The notes below the pieces were generated by a model. That model was not told the DNA's origin and searched no databases. It saw only the letters and a program-made list of their open reading frames with translations. From Acidimicrobiales bacterium (GTDB taxonomy: Bacteria; Actinomycetota; Acidimicrobiia; Acidimicrobiales; SZUA-35), in the NCBI GenBank assembly GCA_020629695.1, contig JAHDCV010000017.1, positions 1 through 64,000 of the forward strand: 64,000 nucleotides of DNA, read 5' to 3'. Shown here in pieces: positions 18,969 to 31,048 of the stretch; the first letter of the stretch is position 1; each line of letters opens with the position of its first letter. The position numbers and the translations under genes were made by a program.

Positions 18969-20594
18969 ATGGCTGAAGGACTCAACTTCGACCCCAGCGA
19001 GATCACCGCCACGCTGGAAAAGAACCTGGCGAGCTTCGAGAGCGACGTGTCGGCCAAGACCGTCGGTCGCGTCGTCGAGGTCGGTGACGGTATTGCCCGT
19101 GTGTCGGGGCTGCCGGACGCCGCCGTGAACGAGATGCTCCGGTTCGCCGACGGCACCGTCGGTCTCGCGCTGAACCTCGACGAGGACACCATCGGTGCGG
19201 TGGTGCTCGGTGACGTCGACGCCATCGAAGAGGGCCAGCCGGTCGAGTCGACCGGCGAGATCCTCTCCGTGCCCGTCGGCGACGGCATGCTCGGTCGAGT
19301 CGTGAACATGCTCGGCGAGCCCGTCGACGGCAAGGGTCCGCTCGTCGGCACCCAGAGCCGCCGCATGGAGGTCCAGGCTCCGGGTATCACCGGCCGCCAG
19401 CCCGTGCACGAGCCGATGCAGACCGGCATCAAGGCCGTCGATTCGCTCATCCCGATCGGTCGGGGTCAGCGGGAGCTGATCATCGGCGACCGCAAGACCG
19501 GCAAGACGACGGTCGCCATCGACTCGATCCTCGCCCAGAAGGGCCTGGGTGTGAAGTGCGTGTACGTCGCCATCGGCCAGAAGGCCTCGACGGTCGCCCA
19601 GACCGTGGCGCTGCTCGAAGAACTCGGCGCCATGGAATACACCGTCGTCGTGGTCGCCCCCGCGGGCGACCCGGCTCCGTACAAGTTCCTCGCTCCCTAC
19701 GCCGGCTGCGCGATGGGCCAGCACTGGATGGAGAACGGCGAGCACGCGCTCGCCGTCTACGACGACCTCTCGAAGCAGGCCGAGGCCTACCGCCAGGTGT
19801 CGCTGCTTCTGCGCCGTCCGCCGGGCCGTGAGGCCTACCCGGGCGACGTCTTCTACCTCCACAGCCGGCTTCTCGAGCGTGCCGCCAAGCTGTCGGACGA
19901 GAACGGCGCCGGATCGCTCACCGCCCTTCCGGTCATCGAGACCAAGGCCGGCGACGTCTCCGCCTTCATCCCCACCAACGTGATCTCGATCACCGACGGC
20001 CAGATCTACCTGCAGGACGACATGTTCAAGTCGGGCATCCGCCCGGCCGTGGACGTCGGCATCTCGGTGTCCCGAGTGGGCTCCGCTGCGCAGATCAAGG
20101 CCATGAAGTCGGCCGTCGGCACGCTGAAGTCGGATCTGCAGCAGTTCCGTGAGCTCGCTGCGTTCGCCGCCTTCGGTTCGGACCTCGACGCCGTGTCGCA
20201 GGCCCAGCTCGACCGTGGCTACCGGCTGACCGAACTCCTGAAGCAGGGCATCAACGCCCCGATGCCGGTCGAGGAGCAGGTCATCGTGCTCTATGCCGGG
20301 ACCCGAGGCCATCTCGATGGTGTCGAGGTCGGCGACGTGAAGCGCTACGAGACCGAACTCCTCGAGTGGTTCCACAGCCGTCACGGCGACGTGCTCGATG
20401 CGATCAAGAACGACGGCAAGGTGCCGGACGAGGAAGCCCTCGAGGCGTCCATCGCGGCCTTCACCGATCAGTTCTCCGGTTCGGATTCGAGCGTCTCTGC
20501 GCCCGACGCCGAAGCACAGGGCGCCGCCGAGGCGACCCTGGTCGACGCCACCAACACCCTGCCTGAGCAGGATGTGAGCCGGGTCGAGGACTGA
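18969..20594 (+). CDS. atpA: F0F1 ATP synthase subunit alpha
   Basis: '[19 protein letters not shown]', '[23 protein letters not shown]', '[20 protein letters not shown]'. Confidence 0.97.
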   Translation: MAEGLNFDPSEITATLEKNLASFESDVSAKTVGRVVEVGDGIARVSGLPDAAVNEMLRFADGTVGLALNLDEDTIGAVVLGDVDAIEEGQPVESTGEILSVPVGDGMLGRVVNMLGEPVDGKGPLVGTQSRRMEVQAPGITGRQPVHEPMQTGIKAVDSLIPIGRGQRELIIGDRKTGKTTVAIDSILAQKGLGVKCVYVAIGQKASTVAQTVALLEELGAMEYTVVVVAPAGDPAPYKFLAPYAGCAMGQHWMENGEHALAVYDDLSKQAEAYRQVSLLLRRPPGREAYPGDVFYLHSRLLERAAKLSDENGAGSLTALPVIETKAGDVSAFIPTNVISITDGQIYLQDDMFKSGIRPAVDVGISVSRVGSAAQIKAMKSAVGTLKSDLQQFRELAAFAAFGSDLDAVSQAQLDRGYRLTELLKQGINAPMPVEEQVIVLYAGTRGHLDGVEVGDVKRYETELLEWFHSRHGDVLDAIKNDGKVPDEEALEASIAAFTDQFSGSDSSVSAPDAEAQGAAEATLVDATNTLPEQDVSRVED

Positions 20595-20597
20595 TCG

Positions 20598-23020
<2,423 letters not shown>

Positions 23021-23022
23021 TC

Positions 23023-23427
23023 GTGTCGTTCACCGTCGAGTTCGTCTCCCCGGAGGCCCTGCTCTACTCGGGCCAGGCCACACAGGTCGTGTGCCGCACC
23101 CGCGGTGGCGGCGACATCGCCTTCCTCACCGGGCACGAGCCGTTCATCGGCTCGCTCCAGCCCTGTGAGGTCCGTGTGACCGAGGAATCCGGTGAGGTGC
23201 AGCGCTTCGCCGTGCGCGGGGGCTTCGTCTCCGTCGCCGGTGCGACCACCACGGTGCTTTCGGATGCGGCCATCGCCGCAGGCGACATCGACGTGTCGGC
23301 CGCGGCCTCGGCTCGTGATGCGGCGGCGGCAGCGGTGTCGGCCGATGCCGACGACCGCTTCGCCAAGGAAGATCTGCAGTGGGCGGAGATCCTGCTGTCG
23401 GTCTCCGGAGCGTCGACCGTCGCCTGA
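23023..23427 (+). CDS. atpC: F0F1 ATP synthase subunit epsilon
   Basis: 'FTVEFVSPEALLYSGQATQVV...FLTGHEPFIGSL'. Last gene of the operon. Confidence 0.93.
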   Translation: MSFTVEFVSPEALLYSGQATQVVCRTRGGGDIAFLTGHEPFIGSLQPCEVRVTEESGEVQRFAVRGGFVSVAGATTTVLSDAAIAAGDIDVSAAASARDAAAAAVSADADDRFAKEDLQWAEILLSVSGASTVA

Positions 23428-23444
23428 CGACGACCAGATCACTG

Positions 23445-23489
23445 CGAGCGGCCGTTCACCCCCCTGGGTGGGCGGCCGTTCGGCGTTTT
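23445..23489 (+). terminator. intrinsic (Rho-independent) terminator after atpC
   Basis: 17-bp stem (with G-U pairs) CGAGCGGCCGTTCACCC-CCCT-GGGTGGGCGGCCGTTCG followed by GCGTTTT, 17 bp after the atpC stop. Confidence 0.88.
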
Positions 23490-23539
23490 GGGGATGTTCG
23501 CCGCTCAGGACCCACGGCCTCCTGCCGACTTGATAAACC

Positions 23540-24526
23540 GTGAACATGCCGAGTCCTCTCACCCCCGGTCGCAACCTCGCCCTCGAGTTGGTCCGCACCA
23601 CCGAAGCCGCCGCCATGGCCGCCGCACGCTGGATGGGCCGTGGCGACAAGATCGCAGCCGACCAAGCCGCCGTCGACGCCATGCGTCACGTGCTGTCGGG
23701 TGTCGAGATGGACGGCCTCGTCGTGATCGGCGAGGGCGAGAAGGACGAGGCGCCGATGCTCTACAACGGCGAGCACGTCGGTGACGGGACCTCCCCGCAC
23801 GTCGACATCGCCGTCGACCCGATCGACGGCACCACCCTCACCGCACTCGGTCGTGCGGGCGCCATCGCCGTGATCGCCGTCGCCGACCGTGGCTCGATGT
23901 TCGACCCGGGCCCCTGCGTCTACATGGAGAAGATCGCCGTCGGCCCCGAGGCCGCGGGCATCGTCGACCTCCGTCTCCCGGTCGAGAAGAACCTCATGGC
24001 CGTCGCACGGGCGAAGGGCAAGGACGTCGAGGACGTCACGGCCGTCGTGCTCGACCGCCCCCGCCATGCCGACCTCGTCGCCGAGATCGCTGCGGCCGGG
24101 GCCCGAATCCGCTCGATCTCCGACGGTGACGTCGCTGGCGCCATCGCCACCGCCTGGCCGGACTCCGGGGTCGACATCATGTTCGGCATCGGTGGCACCC
24201 CCGAAGGTGTGATCGCCGCTGCAGCGATGAAGTCCATGGGCGGCGATCTGCAGGGCCGCCTCTGGCCACGGGACGCCGCCGAGCGCGAGGCCGCGATCGA
24301 GGCGGGCTACGACCTGGACGCGATCCTCAACTGCGACGACCTCGTCAAGACCGACAACTGCTTCTTCGCCGCCACCGGCATCACGACCGGTGACCTCCTG
24401 CGCGGCGTGACGTTCGAGTCCGACCGGATCACGACGCAGTCGCTCGTCATGCGGGGTCGCTCCGGCACCGTCCGTCTGATCGAGGCGTTCCACCAGCCCG
24501 ACAAGTACGACGAACTCGACGTCTGA
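23540..24526 (+). CDS. glpX: class II fructose-1,6-bisphosphatase
   Basis: '[22 protein letters not shown]', '[16 protein letters not shown]', '[29 protein letters not shown]'. Confidence 0.96.
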   Translation: MNMPSPLTPGRNLALELVRTTEAAAMAAARWMGRGDKIAADQAAVDAMRHVLSGVEMDGLVVIGEGEKDEAPMLYNGEHVGDGTSPHVDIAVDPIDGTTLTALGRAGAIAVIAVADRGSMFDPGPCVYMEKIAVGPEAAGIVDLRLPVEKNLMAVARAKGKDVEDVTAVVLDRPRHADLVAEIAAAGARIRSISDGDVAGAIATAWPDSGVDIMFGIGGTPEGVIAAAAMKSMGGDLQGRLWPRDAAEREAAIEAGYDLDAILNCDDLVKTDNCFFAATGITTGDLLRGVTFESDRITTQSLVMRGRSGTVRLIEAFHQPDKYDELDV

Positions 24527-24537
24527 TTCCCGAGCGA

Positions 24538-24562
24538 CCCCACCAGATCGGGAGGGGTGGGG
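24538..24562. terminator. stem-loop between convergent glpX and ppk2
   Basis: CCCCACC ... GGTGGGG 7-bp perfect stem with 11-nt loop. No U-tract. Confidence 0.35.
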
Positions 24563-24577
24563 CGTATCGATCGAGAA

Positions 24578-25444
24578 TCAGGGCCGGTCGGGTACGTCTT
24601 CGATCACGATCTGATCGAGCCCGTCCTCGGCGGGCGGATGCCGCAGCTCCAGTGACTCGAGCGTCTCGATCAGGATCTGGCTGACGGCCAGGTTCCGAAA
24701 CCACTTCCGGTCGGCCGGGATGACATACCAGGGCGCATCATCGGTCGACGTCTCGGCGATGGCGTCTTCGAACGCGTCCATGAACTCCCACCACCGGGCT
24801 CGCATCTCCAGATCACCCGTCTCGAACTTCCAGTTCTTCTCCGGGCGATCGAGGCGGTCCTGGAGACGCTCGGCCTGCTCCTCGGGCGAGATGTGCAGGA
24901 AGATCTTGATGATCGTCGTGCCCTCGTCCGCCAGCATCTGTTCGAAGTCGCGGATGTGGCCGTAGCGCTTCCTCCACCGCTTCTCATCGACGAGCTCCAG
25001 CACCCGGACGACCAGCACGTCCTCGTAATGCGAGCGATTGAAGATGACGAGTTCGCCGTCGCCCGGCACGTGGGGATGGATTCGCCAGAGGTAGTCATGG
25101 GCCAACTCGGCGCTCGACGGCTTCTTGAACGCGGGCGCCTTCACCCCCGCCGGATTCAATCCGTCGAACACGTGACGGATCGTGCCGTCCTTGCCTCCGG
25201 CGTCGAGCGCCTGGAGCACGACGAGCACACGGTGGCGTCCGTCGGCGTACAGGAGCTCCTGGAGCTCCTCGAGCCGCGCATTGAGTCCGGCCATGACCGG
25301 CACGGACGACTCCTTGTCGCCGTCGTAGCCGGGCGTCGCCCGTGGATCGCGATCGTCGAGATCCGGGCGGTCGCCCTCACGGATCCGGAGCGCTTCGATG
25401 TCGACGGGACCACGTGCCATGCCCGCACGGTAGTGGCCCGACAT
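24578..25444 (-). CDS. ppk2: polyphosphate kinase 2 family protein
   Basis: 'VLVVLQALDAGGKDGTIRHVFDGLNPAGVKAPAFKKPSS', 'LWRIHPHVPGDGELVIFNRSHYEDVLVVRV', 'WYVIPADRKWFRNLAVSQI'. Confidence 0.95.
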   Translation of the reverse strand: MSGHYRAGMARGPVDIEALRIREGDRPDLDDRDPRATPGYDGDKESSVPVMAGLNARLEELQELLYADGRHRVLVVLQALDAGGKDGTIRHVFDGLNPAGVKAPAFKKPSSAELAHDYLWRIHPHVPGDGELVIFNRSHYEDVLVVRVLELVDEKRWRKRYGHIRDFEQMLADEGTTIIKIFLHISPEEQAERLQDRLDRPEKNWKFETGDLEMRARWWEFMDAFEDAIAETSTDDAPWYVIPADRKWFRNLAVSQILIETLESLELRHPPAEDGLDQIVIEDVPDRP

Positions 25445-25501
25445 GAGCTGTTCCCGCTCCGGTTACAGCGCTGCACGACGGCGTTGGTACCGTTGTCCCT
25501 C

Positions 25502-26212
25502 GTGATCGTGGCGGAACTCGAGATCTATCACTCCCGACCCATCGCCCCGACTCGCCGGATCGCGATCGGGTCCGCCCACCTGCCCGTCGACCCGGCACCC
25601 GGGGCCGGCGGACTGCTCCTGGCGGCCATCGTCGGACGGCACGCCGGCAACGTCGAGGGCGACCTCCGTGAAGATCTCGTGTGGCTCATCGAGGACCTCG
25701 CCGCAGGTCGGCGCATCCCGCAGCCCCGCGTCCGCCACCGCTATCAGACTGATCGGATCGGACTGTCCCGCAGCACCCACCAGCTCCACTCGATCGACGG
25801 CGAGTTGCGGTTCGACTTCGACGACGAGAGCGGTCGACCCGTCCAGCAGATCCTCGGCGCGCTCTATGCCGCCGGTCGGCTGGCGCCGGAGCATCGCGAC
25901 CCGGTGTTCGACGCCATCCGCCATGCCCTGGTCTGGCCCGGAGCGGTCGACGACCGCTTCATCTCCGAGGTCATGGGTGGGCGAGCGCCGACATCGGCGG
26001 CGTTGATGGCGTGGAACGATCCGACCGCCTGGGCTCTCGACATCTTCGGCTTCGACGACGAAGGCCGCGACGTGTCGAAGCGCAGCGTGCAGAAGCGCTT
26101 CCGTACGCTGCTCCGCGAGGCCCACCCGGACCACGGGAATGCGGATGACGAGGCGGCGCAGCGGATCAACGATCTGACGGAAGCCCGCCGGATCCTGCTC
26201 GCGACGACGTGA
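25502..26212 (+). CDS. protein with C-terminal J-domain (DnaJ-like)
   Basis: C-terminal 'SKRSVQKRFRTLLREAHPDHGNADDEAAQRINDLTEARRIL' with HPD tripeptide. N-terminal ~180 aa unassigned. GTG start at 25502. Confidence 0.75.
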   Translation: MIVAELEIYHSRPIAPTRRIAIGSAHLPVDPAPGAGGLLLAAIVGRHAGNVEGDLREDLVWLIEDLAAGRRIPQPRVRHRYQTDRIGLSRSTHQLHSIDGELRFDFDDESGRPVQQILGALYAAGRLAPEHRDPVFDAIRHALVWPGAVDDRFISEVMGGRAPTSAALMAWNDPTAWALDIFGFDDEGRDVSKRSVQKRFRTLLREAHPDHGNADDEAAQRINDLTEARRILLATT

Positions 26213-26787
26213 GCCTCGATCCATCCGCCGACGGCCTGATTCTCTTCCACGGGGCCGGCGGCCACCGGGATCACCGCCTGTTCCTGGCGCTCGAAGCGGC
26301 GCTGTCCATTCCCGTCGCACGCATCAACTTTCCCTATCGCGATCTCGGCCCGAAGCGGCCACCACCGCGAGTCGCCACCCTGTTGCCGTTCGTCGCCGAC
26401 ACGCTCGAGGCCGAGGCCGCCCGCTGGGATCTCGACCCGACCCGGGTGGTCCTCGGCGGGCGCTCGATGGGTGGACGAGTCGCCTCGATGGCCGCCGCCG
26501 ACGGGGTGGTCGACCCGGCCGGGGTGCTCTTGCTGAGCTACCCGCTCCATCCCCCAGGCAAGCCCGACAAGCTCCGCACCGATCATCTCCCCGGGCTCCG
26601 TTGCCCGGCGCTGGTCCTCCAGGGCGACGCCGACCCGTTCGGCCGGCCGGCCGAGCTCGAGGCTCATGCAGCGAGCTTCGGCGGCGGCGTGCGGATCGAA
26701 GGTGTCGGCCCGGGTGGCCACGACCCCAAGGACATCGAGCGGATGGTGGCGAGTTGCGCGGCGTGGCTCGGCGTCGGCGTCGTCTGA
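26209..26787 (+). CDS. alpha/beta hydrolase (KANL3/Tex30-like)
   Basis: 'LILFHGAGGHRDHRLF', nucleophile elbow 'GGRSMGGRVAS', 'LVLQGDADPFG', 'GGHDPK'. Confidence 0.85.
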   Translation: MSLDPSADGLILFHGAGGHRDHRLFLALEAALSIPVARINFPYRDLGPKRPPPRVATLLPFVADTLEAEAARWDLDPTRVVLGGRSMGGRVASMAAADGVVDPAGVLLLSYPLHPPGKPDKLRTDHLPGLRCPALVLQGDADPFGRPAELEAHAASFGGGVRIEGVGPGGHDPKDIERMVASCAAWLGVGVV

Positions 26788-26793
26788 GATCGC

Positions 26794-28284
26794 TCAGGTG
26801 GCGGGGGCTCGGTCCTCGGGGTTGAAGTCCTCGAGCTCCCGTCCGGCGGTCTCGGGATAGAAGAAGGCGACGACGACGGCGTAGGTCAGGGGCAGCACCA
26901 CCAACGCACCGATCGCCGTCCCGAGATCGTCCCAGCGGTCGGCCAGGCGTCCGACCACCACGAGTCCCGTCGCGCTCCCGGTGACCGCGACGAGATCGAA
27001 CCAGCCGCCGACCCGCGCCCGGGCCCGTGTCGGGAACAGTTCGGTCTGGTACGTGCGCAGCGCGGGGTACGAACCCGCACCGACCCAGGAGCCGATGAAG
27101 GTCACGAGCCACAGCATGGCGCCGACCGTCTGGAAGGAGATGGCCGCCATGATCGATCCCGCCGCGAGCGTGAGCGACCCGACGAGTCGGCGCCCGTACC
27201 GATCAGCGGCGAGCGCGGACGGGATCATCGCCAATCCGACCGGGGTGAAGATGATCACGTTGAACCAGAGGATGTCGGTGGCATCGAATCCAGCGGTCTC
27301 ACGGAGGTACTCGTTGCGCAGCTGGGAAGCCGGTGACACGAACATCGCGCCCATGAAGATCGTGGTGGCCAACAGCAGGAAGCGTCGCCGGTCGATGCGA
27401 CCCGGCGACGCGACCTCGTCGTTGGTGGTGAAGCGTTCGGTCTCGGGACAGATCTTCGCGGCGTAGAACACCCCCACGAACCAGATGCCGGCGACCGCAT
27501 AGATGATCCGCCAGGCGCTCTCGCCGCTGTCGGCGAGGGGCAACAACCAGCTGACGCCCCCTGCCCCGAGGGCGGCGCACAGAACCAACAGGCTCACGGC
27601 GAACGACCGGGACCCTGCGGGGACCTGTTCGGTCGCCGCGAGCATCACGAGCATGATCAGGCCGGTCGTGAAGCCCCGTGCGATGGCCTGGGTGACGCCG
27701 AGCAACGCGAACGAGGGGACCACGGAGCCGAGCATGGTGAACACCACGGCACCGACGGCGAACGCGATCAGCAGCGGTCGCCGCCCGCGCCGGTCGGCTC
27801 GCCAGACGAGCAGCGTCGAGATCAGGACACCGACGCGGATCAGGGCCAACATGTCGGCCTGCCCGGAGGAGTCGACGTCGAACTCGTCCGCAGCGAACGT
27901 GAACGTCTGGGCGGCCATCGAGCCGAGGAAGCCGGTGATGACCGAGAACGCGGCCAAGGCGGTCATCAGGCGGGTCGTCTCCCGTCCGACGACGTCGGCT
28001 GGCCAGTACCAACGGCGGCGAGGCGTGCGGTCGGGGTCCAGGACGGCGAACCGGAAGCCCCGGTCGAGCAGCCGGCCGATCCCCGGGACGTCGAGTGCGT
28101 ACTCGGTGGTCTCGACCCAGCCGGCGCCGCTCGACTCGATCCGCCGCTCCCAGCGGCGGAAGGGGCCGAAGGTCTGCCCCCACCGGTCCGGCCCGGTCGC
28201 CTCCTCCTCGAGCAGGTCCGAGCGGGGTCGCCGGGCCGCCTCGAGCGCGCGTTCGTCCTCGAGCCGGCGGGAGACGGTGGTCAT
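26794..28284 (-). CDS. MFS transporter
   Basis: 12-TM hydrophobic pattern, 'ADRRGRRPLLIAFAVG', 'ADRYGRRLVGSLTLAAGS', 'LFPTRARARVGG' (sugar/metabolite porter-like). Confidence 0.88.
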   Translation of the reverse strand: MTTVSRRLEDERALEAARRPRSDLLEEEATGPDRWGQTFGPFRRWERRIESSGAGWVETTEYALDVPGIGRLLDRGFRFAVLDPDRTPRRRWYWPADVVGRETTRLMTALAAFSVITGFLGSMAAQTFTFAADEFDVDSSGQADMLALIRVGVLISTLLVWRADRRGRRPLLIAFAVGAVVFTMLGSVVPSFALLGVTQAIARGFTTGLIMLVMLAATEQVPAGSRSFAVSLLVLCAALGAGGVSWLLPLADSGESAWRIIYAVAGIWFVGVFYAAKICPETERFTTNDEVASPGRIDRRRFLLLATTIFMGAMFVSPASQLRNEYLRETAGFDATDILWFNVIIFTPVGLAMIPSALAADRYGRRLVGSLTLAAGSIMAAISFQTVGAMLWLVTFIGSWVGAGSYPALRTYQTELFPTRARARVGGWFDLVAVTGSATGLVVVGRLADRWDDLGTAIGALVVLPLTYAVVVAFFYPETAGRELEDFNPEDRAPAT

Positions 28285-28436
28285 CGAGGCGTGCTGGCGT
28301 CGTCGTGCTCGTCGAGCTGCGCGTTCACGCGTCGGTTCGCGAGCCAGAGCAGGCCCCCGATCACGATCAGCGGACCGAGGACGAGGAGCGCCTCGTCCCA
28401 ACCGCCCTGATGGGCGATGACCCATGCCGCCTTCAC
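28281..28436 (-). CDS. small (51 aa) single-TM membrane protein
   Basis: Own reading, below the ORF-track size cutoff: VKAAWVIAHQGGWDEALLVLGPLIVIGGLLWLANRRVNAQLDEHDDASTPR*. Its stop overlaps the MFS ATG (ATGA). Confidence 0.6.
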   Translation of the reverse strand: MKAAWVIAHQGGWDEALLVLGPLIVIGGLLWLANRRVNAQLDEHDDASTPR

Positions 28437-28468
28437 GTTCGCCAGGCTAGAGCGGTAGCGTTCTCCAC

Positions 28469-28741
28469 GTGCTGCACGACGACGTCGCCAAGGTCATCGA
28501 GGTCATCCGGCCGGCCATCCAGGCCGATGAGGGTGACATCCACCTGCGCGGGGTCGATGAAGACACCGGCGTGGTGTCGGTCGAGCTGGAGGGTGCCTGT
28601 GTCACCTGCCCCGCATCGACCCAGACGCTGAAGGACGGCATCGAGCGCATCCTCACCGCGCGGGTGCCGGGTGTGACGGAGGTCGTGCACGTCGGTGTCG
28701 CGCTCCTCGGGGCCGAAGAGGGCACCGCCGTCTCCCTCTGA
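28469..28741 (+). CDS. NifU C-terminal-domain Fe-S cluster scaffold protein
   Basis: 'RPAIQADEGDIHLRGVDEDTGVVSVELEGACVTCPASTQTLKDGIERILTARVPGVTEV', with CxxC. Confidence 0.88.
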   Translation: MLHDDVAKVIEVIRPAIQADEGDIHLRGVDEDTGVVSVELEGACVTCPASTQTLKDGIERILTARVPGVTEVVHVGVALLGAEEGTAVSL

Positions 28742-28751
28742 CGGGACCGTC

Positions 28752-29696
28752 ATGGCCCGCCGACCCCTCGATCTCGACCAGGCCTTCGCCGCGGCGCGCC
28801 AGGGTGAGCGTGGGCCCCTCGCCAAGCTCCTCTCCGTCGTCGAGCGCGGCGGCCCGCAGGCCCGTCGTCTCGGCCAACTGGTCCATCCCCACACCGGCAG
28901 CGGCTACACGGTCGGCATCACCGGAGCGCCCGGCGCCGGCAAGTCGACGCTCACCTCGGCCATGGTCGCCGACCTCCGCCGACGCGAACTGCCGGCGACG
29001 GTGCTCGCGATCGATCCGAGCTCACCGTTCTCCGGAGGAGCGATCCTCGGCGACCGGGTGCGGATGGTCGATCACTCCCTCGACCCCGAGGTCTTCATCC
29101 GGTCGATGGCCACCCGCGGCCATCTCGGAGGCCTGAGCCTCGCTGCACCGGCGGCCATCCGGCTGTTGGAGTCGGTCGGCCGCGAGTGGATCCTCGTCGA
29201 GACCGTCGGGGTCGGACAGATCGAGGTCGACATCGCCGGTGACGCCGACACCACCGTCGTGGTCGTCAACCCCGGCTGGGGCGATGCGATCCAGGCGAAC
29301 AAGGCGGGCCTGATGGAAATCGCGGACGTCTTCGTCGTGAACAAGGCCGACCGGGACGGTGCCGATGGCACCCGACGCGACCTCGAGTACATGCTCGATC
29401 TCGGGAGCCGGGACGGGTGGCGCCCACCCGTCGTCATGGCGGTCGCGACCGATGCAACGGGGATCGGTGAGTCATGGGAGGCCATCGCGGCCCACCGGGA
29501 GCATCTGAGCTCGACCGGAGCCCTCGAGACCCGCCGGGACGAACGAGCCGGCGTCGAGCTCGAACGGATCCTGACCGAGCAGATTCGGGCACGGGTGGAC
29601 GAACTCCGGGCCGGCGATGCGCATGCCGACCTGCTCGACCGGATCCGAGCTCGTGAGCTCGATCCGTGGACCGCGGCCGATCAGCTCCTCAGCTGA
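28752..29696 (+). CDS. meaB: MeaB/ArgK-family GTPase (methylmalonyl-CoA mutase-associated)
   Basis: 'VGITGAPGAGKSTLTSAMV', 'VLAIDPSSPFSGGAILGDRVRM', 'FIRSMATRGHLGGL', 'VETVGVGQIEVDIAGDADTTVVVVNPGWGD', 'NKAD'. Confidence 0.92.
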   Translation: MARRPLDLDQAFAAARQGERGPLAKLLSVVERGGPQARRLGQLVHPHTGSGYTVGITGAPGAGKSTLTSAMVADLRRRELPATVLAIDPSSPFSGGAILGDRVRMVDHSLDPEVFIRSMATRGHLGGLSLAAPAAIRLLESVGREWILVETVGVGQIEVDIAGDADTTVVVVNPGWGDAIQANKAGLMEIADVFVVNKADRDGADGTRRDLEYMLDLGSRDGWRPPVVMAVATDATGIGESWEAIAAHREHLSSTGALETRRDERAGVELERILTEQIRARVDELRAGDAHADLLDRIRARELDPWTAADQLLS

Positions 29697-29715
29697 CCGA
29701 CCGCCGTCCGGAACC

Positions 29716-30078
29716 TCAGCCCTGCTGTGCCTTCAGGAGATCGCGGATCTCGGTGAGCAGCGCCTGATCAGGCGTCTGTGCGAGCGAGGTGCGCATGCCG
29801 GCCTTGGCGACGCTCTTCACGATCATGAACACGATCCAGGCGATCACGATGAAGCTGAACAGCGCGGTGAGCACGGTGCCGTAGGGAATTTCGGCGTTGC
29901 GGAGCGTGAACGTGAGCTGATCGAAGCTGACCTCGGCACCGAAGATGGCACCGACGATCGACAGCACGAGGTTGGCGACGGCGTCGACCAACGGCTGGAA
30001 GGCCAGAGCCAGAACGAGGCCGATGGCGATCGGGATGACGTTGAACTTCTCGAGAAACTCTCGGAATTCCTTCAGCAT
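29716..30078 (-). CDS. mscL: large-conductance mechanosensitive channel
   Basis: 'MLKEFREFLEKFNVIPIAIGLVLALAFQPLVDAVANLVLSIVGAIFG...'. The longer ORF is an upstream extension. Confidence 0.9.
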   Translation of the reverse strand: MLKEFREFLEKFNVIPIAIGLVLALAFQPLVDAVANLVLSIVGAIFGAEVSFDQLTFTLRNAEIPYGTVLTALFSFIVIAWIVFMIVKSVAKAGMRTSLAQTPDQALLTEIRDLLKAQQG

Positions 30079-30216
30079 GATGGGTTCCCTCCTCAGGGAT
30101 GGTTGCAAGAAACGACATTCTGGGTGACGGACGCGACACTTGCTGGCGAAGTCGCGAAGTTCGTGGGGGCTGGGCCTGCCTGATCGGCGGGATGTCGGGT
30201 CGATACGCTCGCCGCC

Positions 30217-31044
30217 GTGGATGCCGACGCCACCTGCTATCGACACGCCGACCGGGGTGCCGCCGTGGCCTGCCAGCGCTGCGAGCGGCCGATCTGTGCC
30301 GATTGCAGTCGGCCCGCCTCGGTCGGCTTCCATTGCCCGGAGTGTGTGAAGGCCGGCGCGCAGCGCGTGTACCGGCCGCGCGATCTCGCCAGCCGGCCGC
30401 AGGTCACCTCGGCGCTGCTCGGCTTCCTGGTCCTGGTGTTCTTCGTGCAGATGGCCGACGCCGGCGGGGCCAGTGCCAGCAGGGGCCTCTTCGAGTTCGT
30501 CACGTGGGGCCCGGCCATCCAGGCCGGTGACTGGTGGCGCATCGTGACCGGAGGGTTCCTCCACGGGAGCCTGATTCACATCGCGATGAACGGCTATGCC
30601 CTCTGGATGTTCGGCGGGTTCGTGGAGCGAGGCCTCGGTGGCGTCTCGATGGTCCTCATCTATCTCGGTGGGCTCCTCGGCGGGTCGCTGGCCGTGGTGG
30701 CCTTCGCCTGGGGTGACCCGACACTCGGGGCCTCGGGTGCGGTCCTCGGTTTGGCCGGCGGCATCGGTGCGGTGCTGTGGTCCCGCGGCGTCGATCTGAA
30801 GCAGACCTCGCTCGGCGGCATCATCCTGCTCAACCTCGGATTGCCGCTGCTCGTGCCGTTGATCTCGTTCTGGGGTCACTTCGGCGGGATCGCCGGCGGC
30901 TTCCTCGTCGGTTCGATCCTGGGATTCGGCGAACGTTCGCAGGGCGCCTCCGCCGCCCGTGGTGTGGCCATCGCGGTGATCGTCGCCCTCGGCGTGGGTG
31001 CCTACGTCGTCGCCGGCAACGGTGGCATCGCCGACGTGCTCTGA
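30217..31044 (+). CDS. rhomboid family intramembrane serine protease with N-terminal zinc-binding region
   Basis: Catalytic 'GASGAVLGLAGG' and 'WGHFGGIAGGFLVG', 'HGSLIHIAMNGYALWMFG'. N-terminal C/H-rich 'CYRHADRGAAVACQRCERPICADCSRPASVGFHCPECV'. Confidence 0.92.
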   Translation: MDADATCYRHADRGAAVACQRCERPICADCSRPASVGFHCPECVKAGAQRVYRPRDLASRPQVTSALLGFLVLVFFVQMADAGGASASRGLFEFVTWGPAIQAGDWWRIVTGGFLHGSLIHIAMNGYALWMFGGFVERGLGGVSMVLIYLGGLLGGSLAVVAFAWGDPTLGASGAVLGLAGGIGAVLWSRGVDLKQTSLGGIILLNLGLPLLVPLISFWGHFGGIAGGFLVGSILGFGERSQGASAARGVAIAVIVALGVGAYVVAGNGGIADVL

Positions 31045-31048
31045 GGCG

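Noticed and set aside
24893-25501. Upstream extension of the J-domain ORF
   Set aside because: Antisense to ppk2; the GTG at 25502 is the sensible start.
30079-30879. Upstream extension of the mscL ORF
   Set aside because: Canonical MscL N-terminus begins at the ATG at 30078; the extension is antisense to the rhomboid gene.
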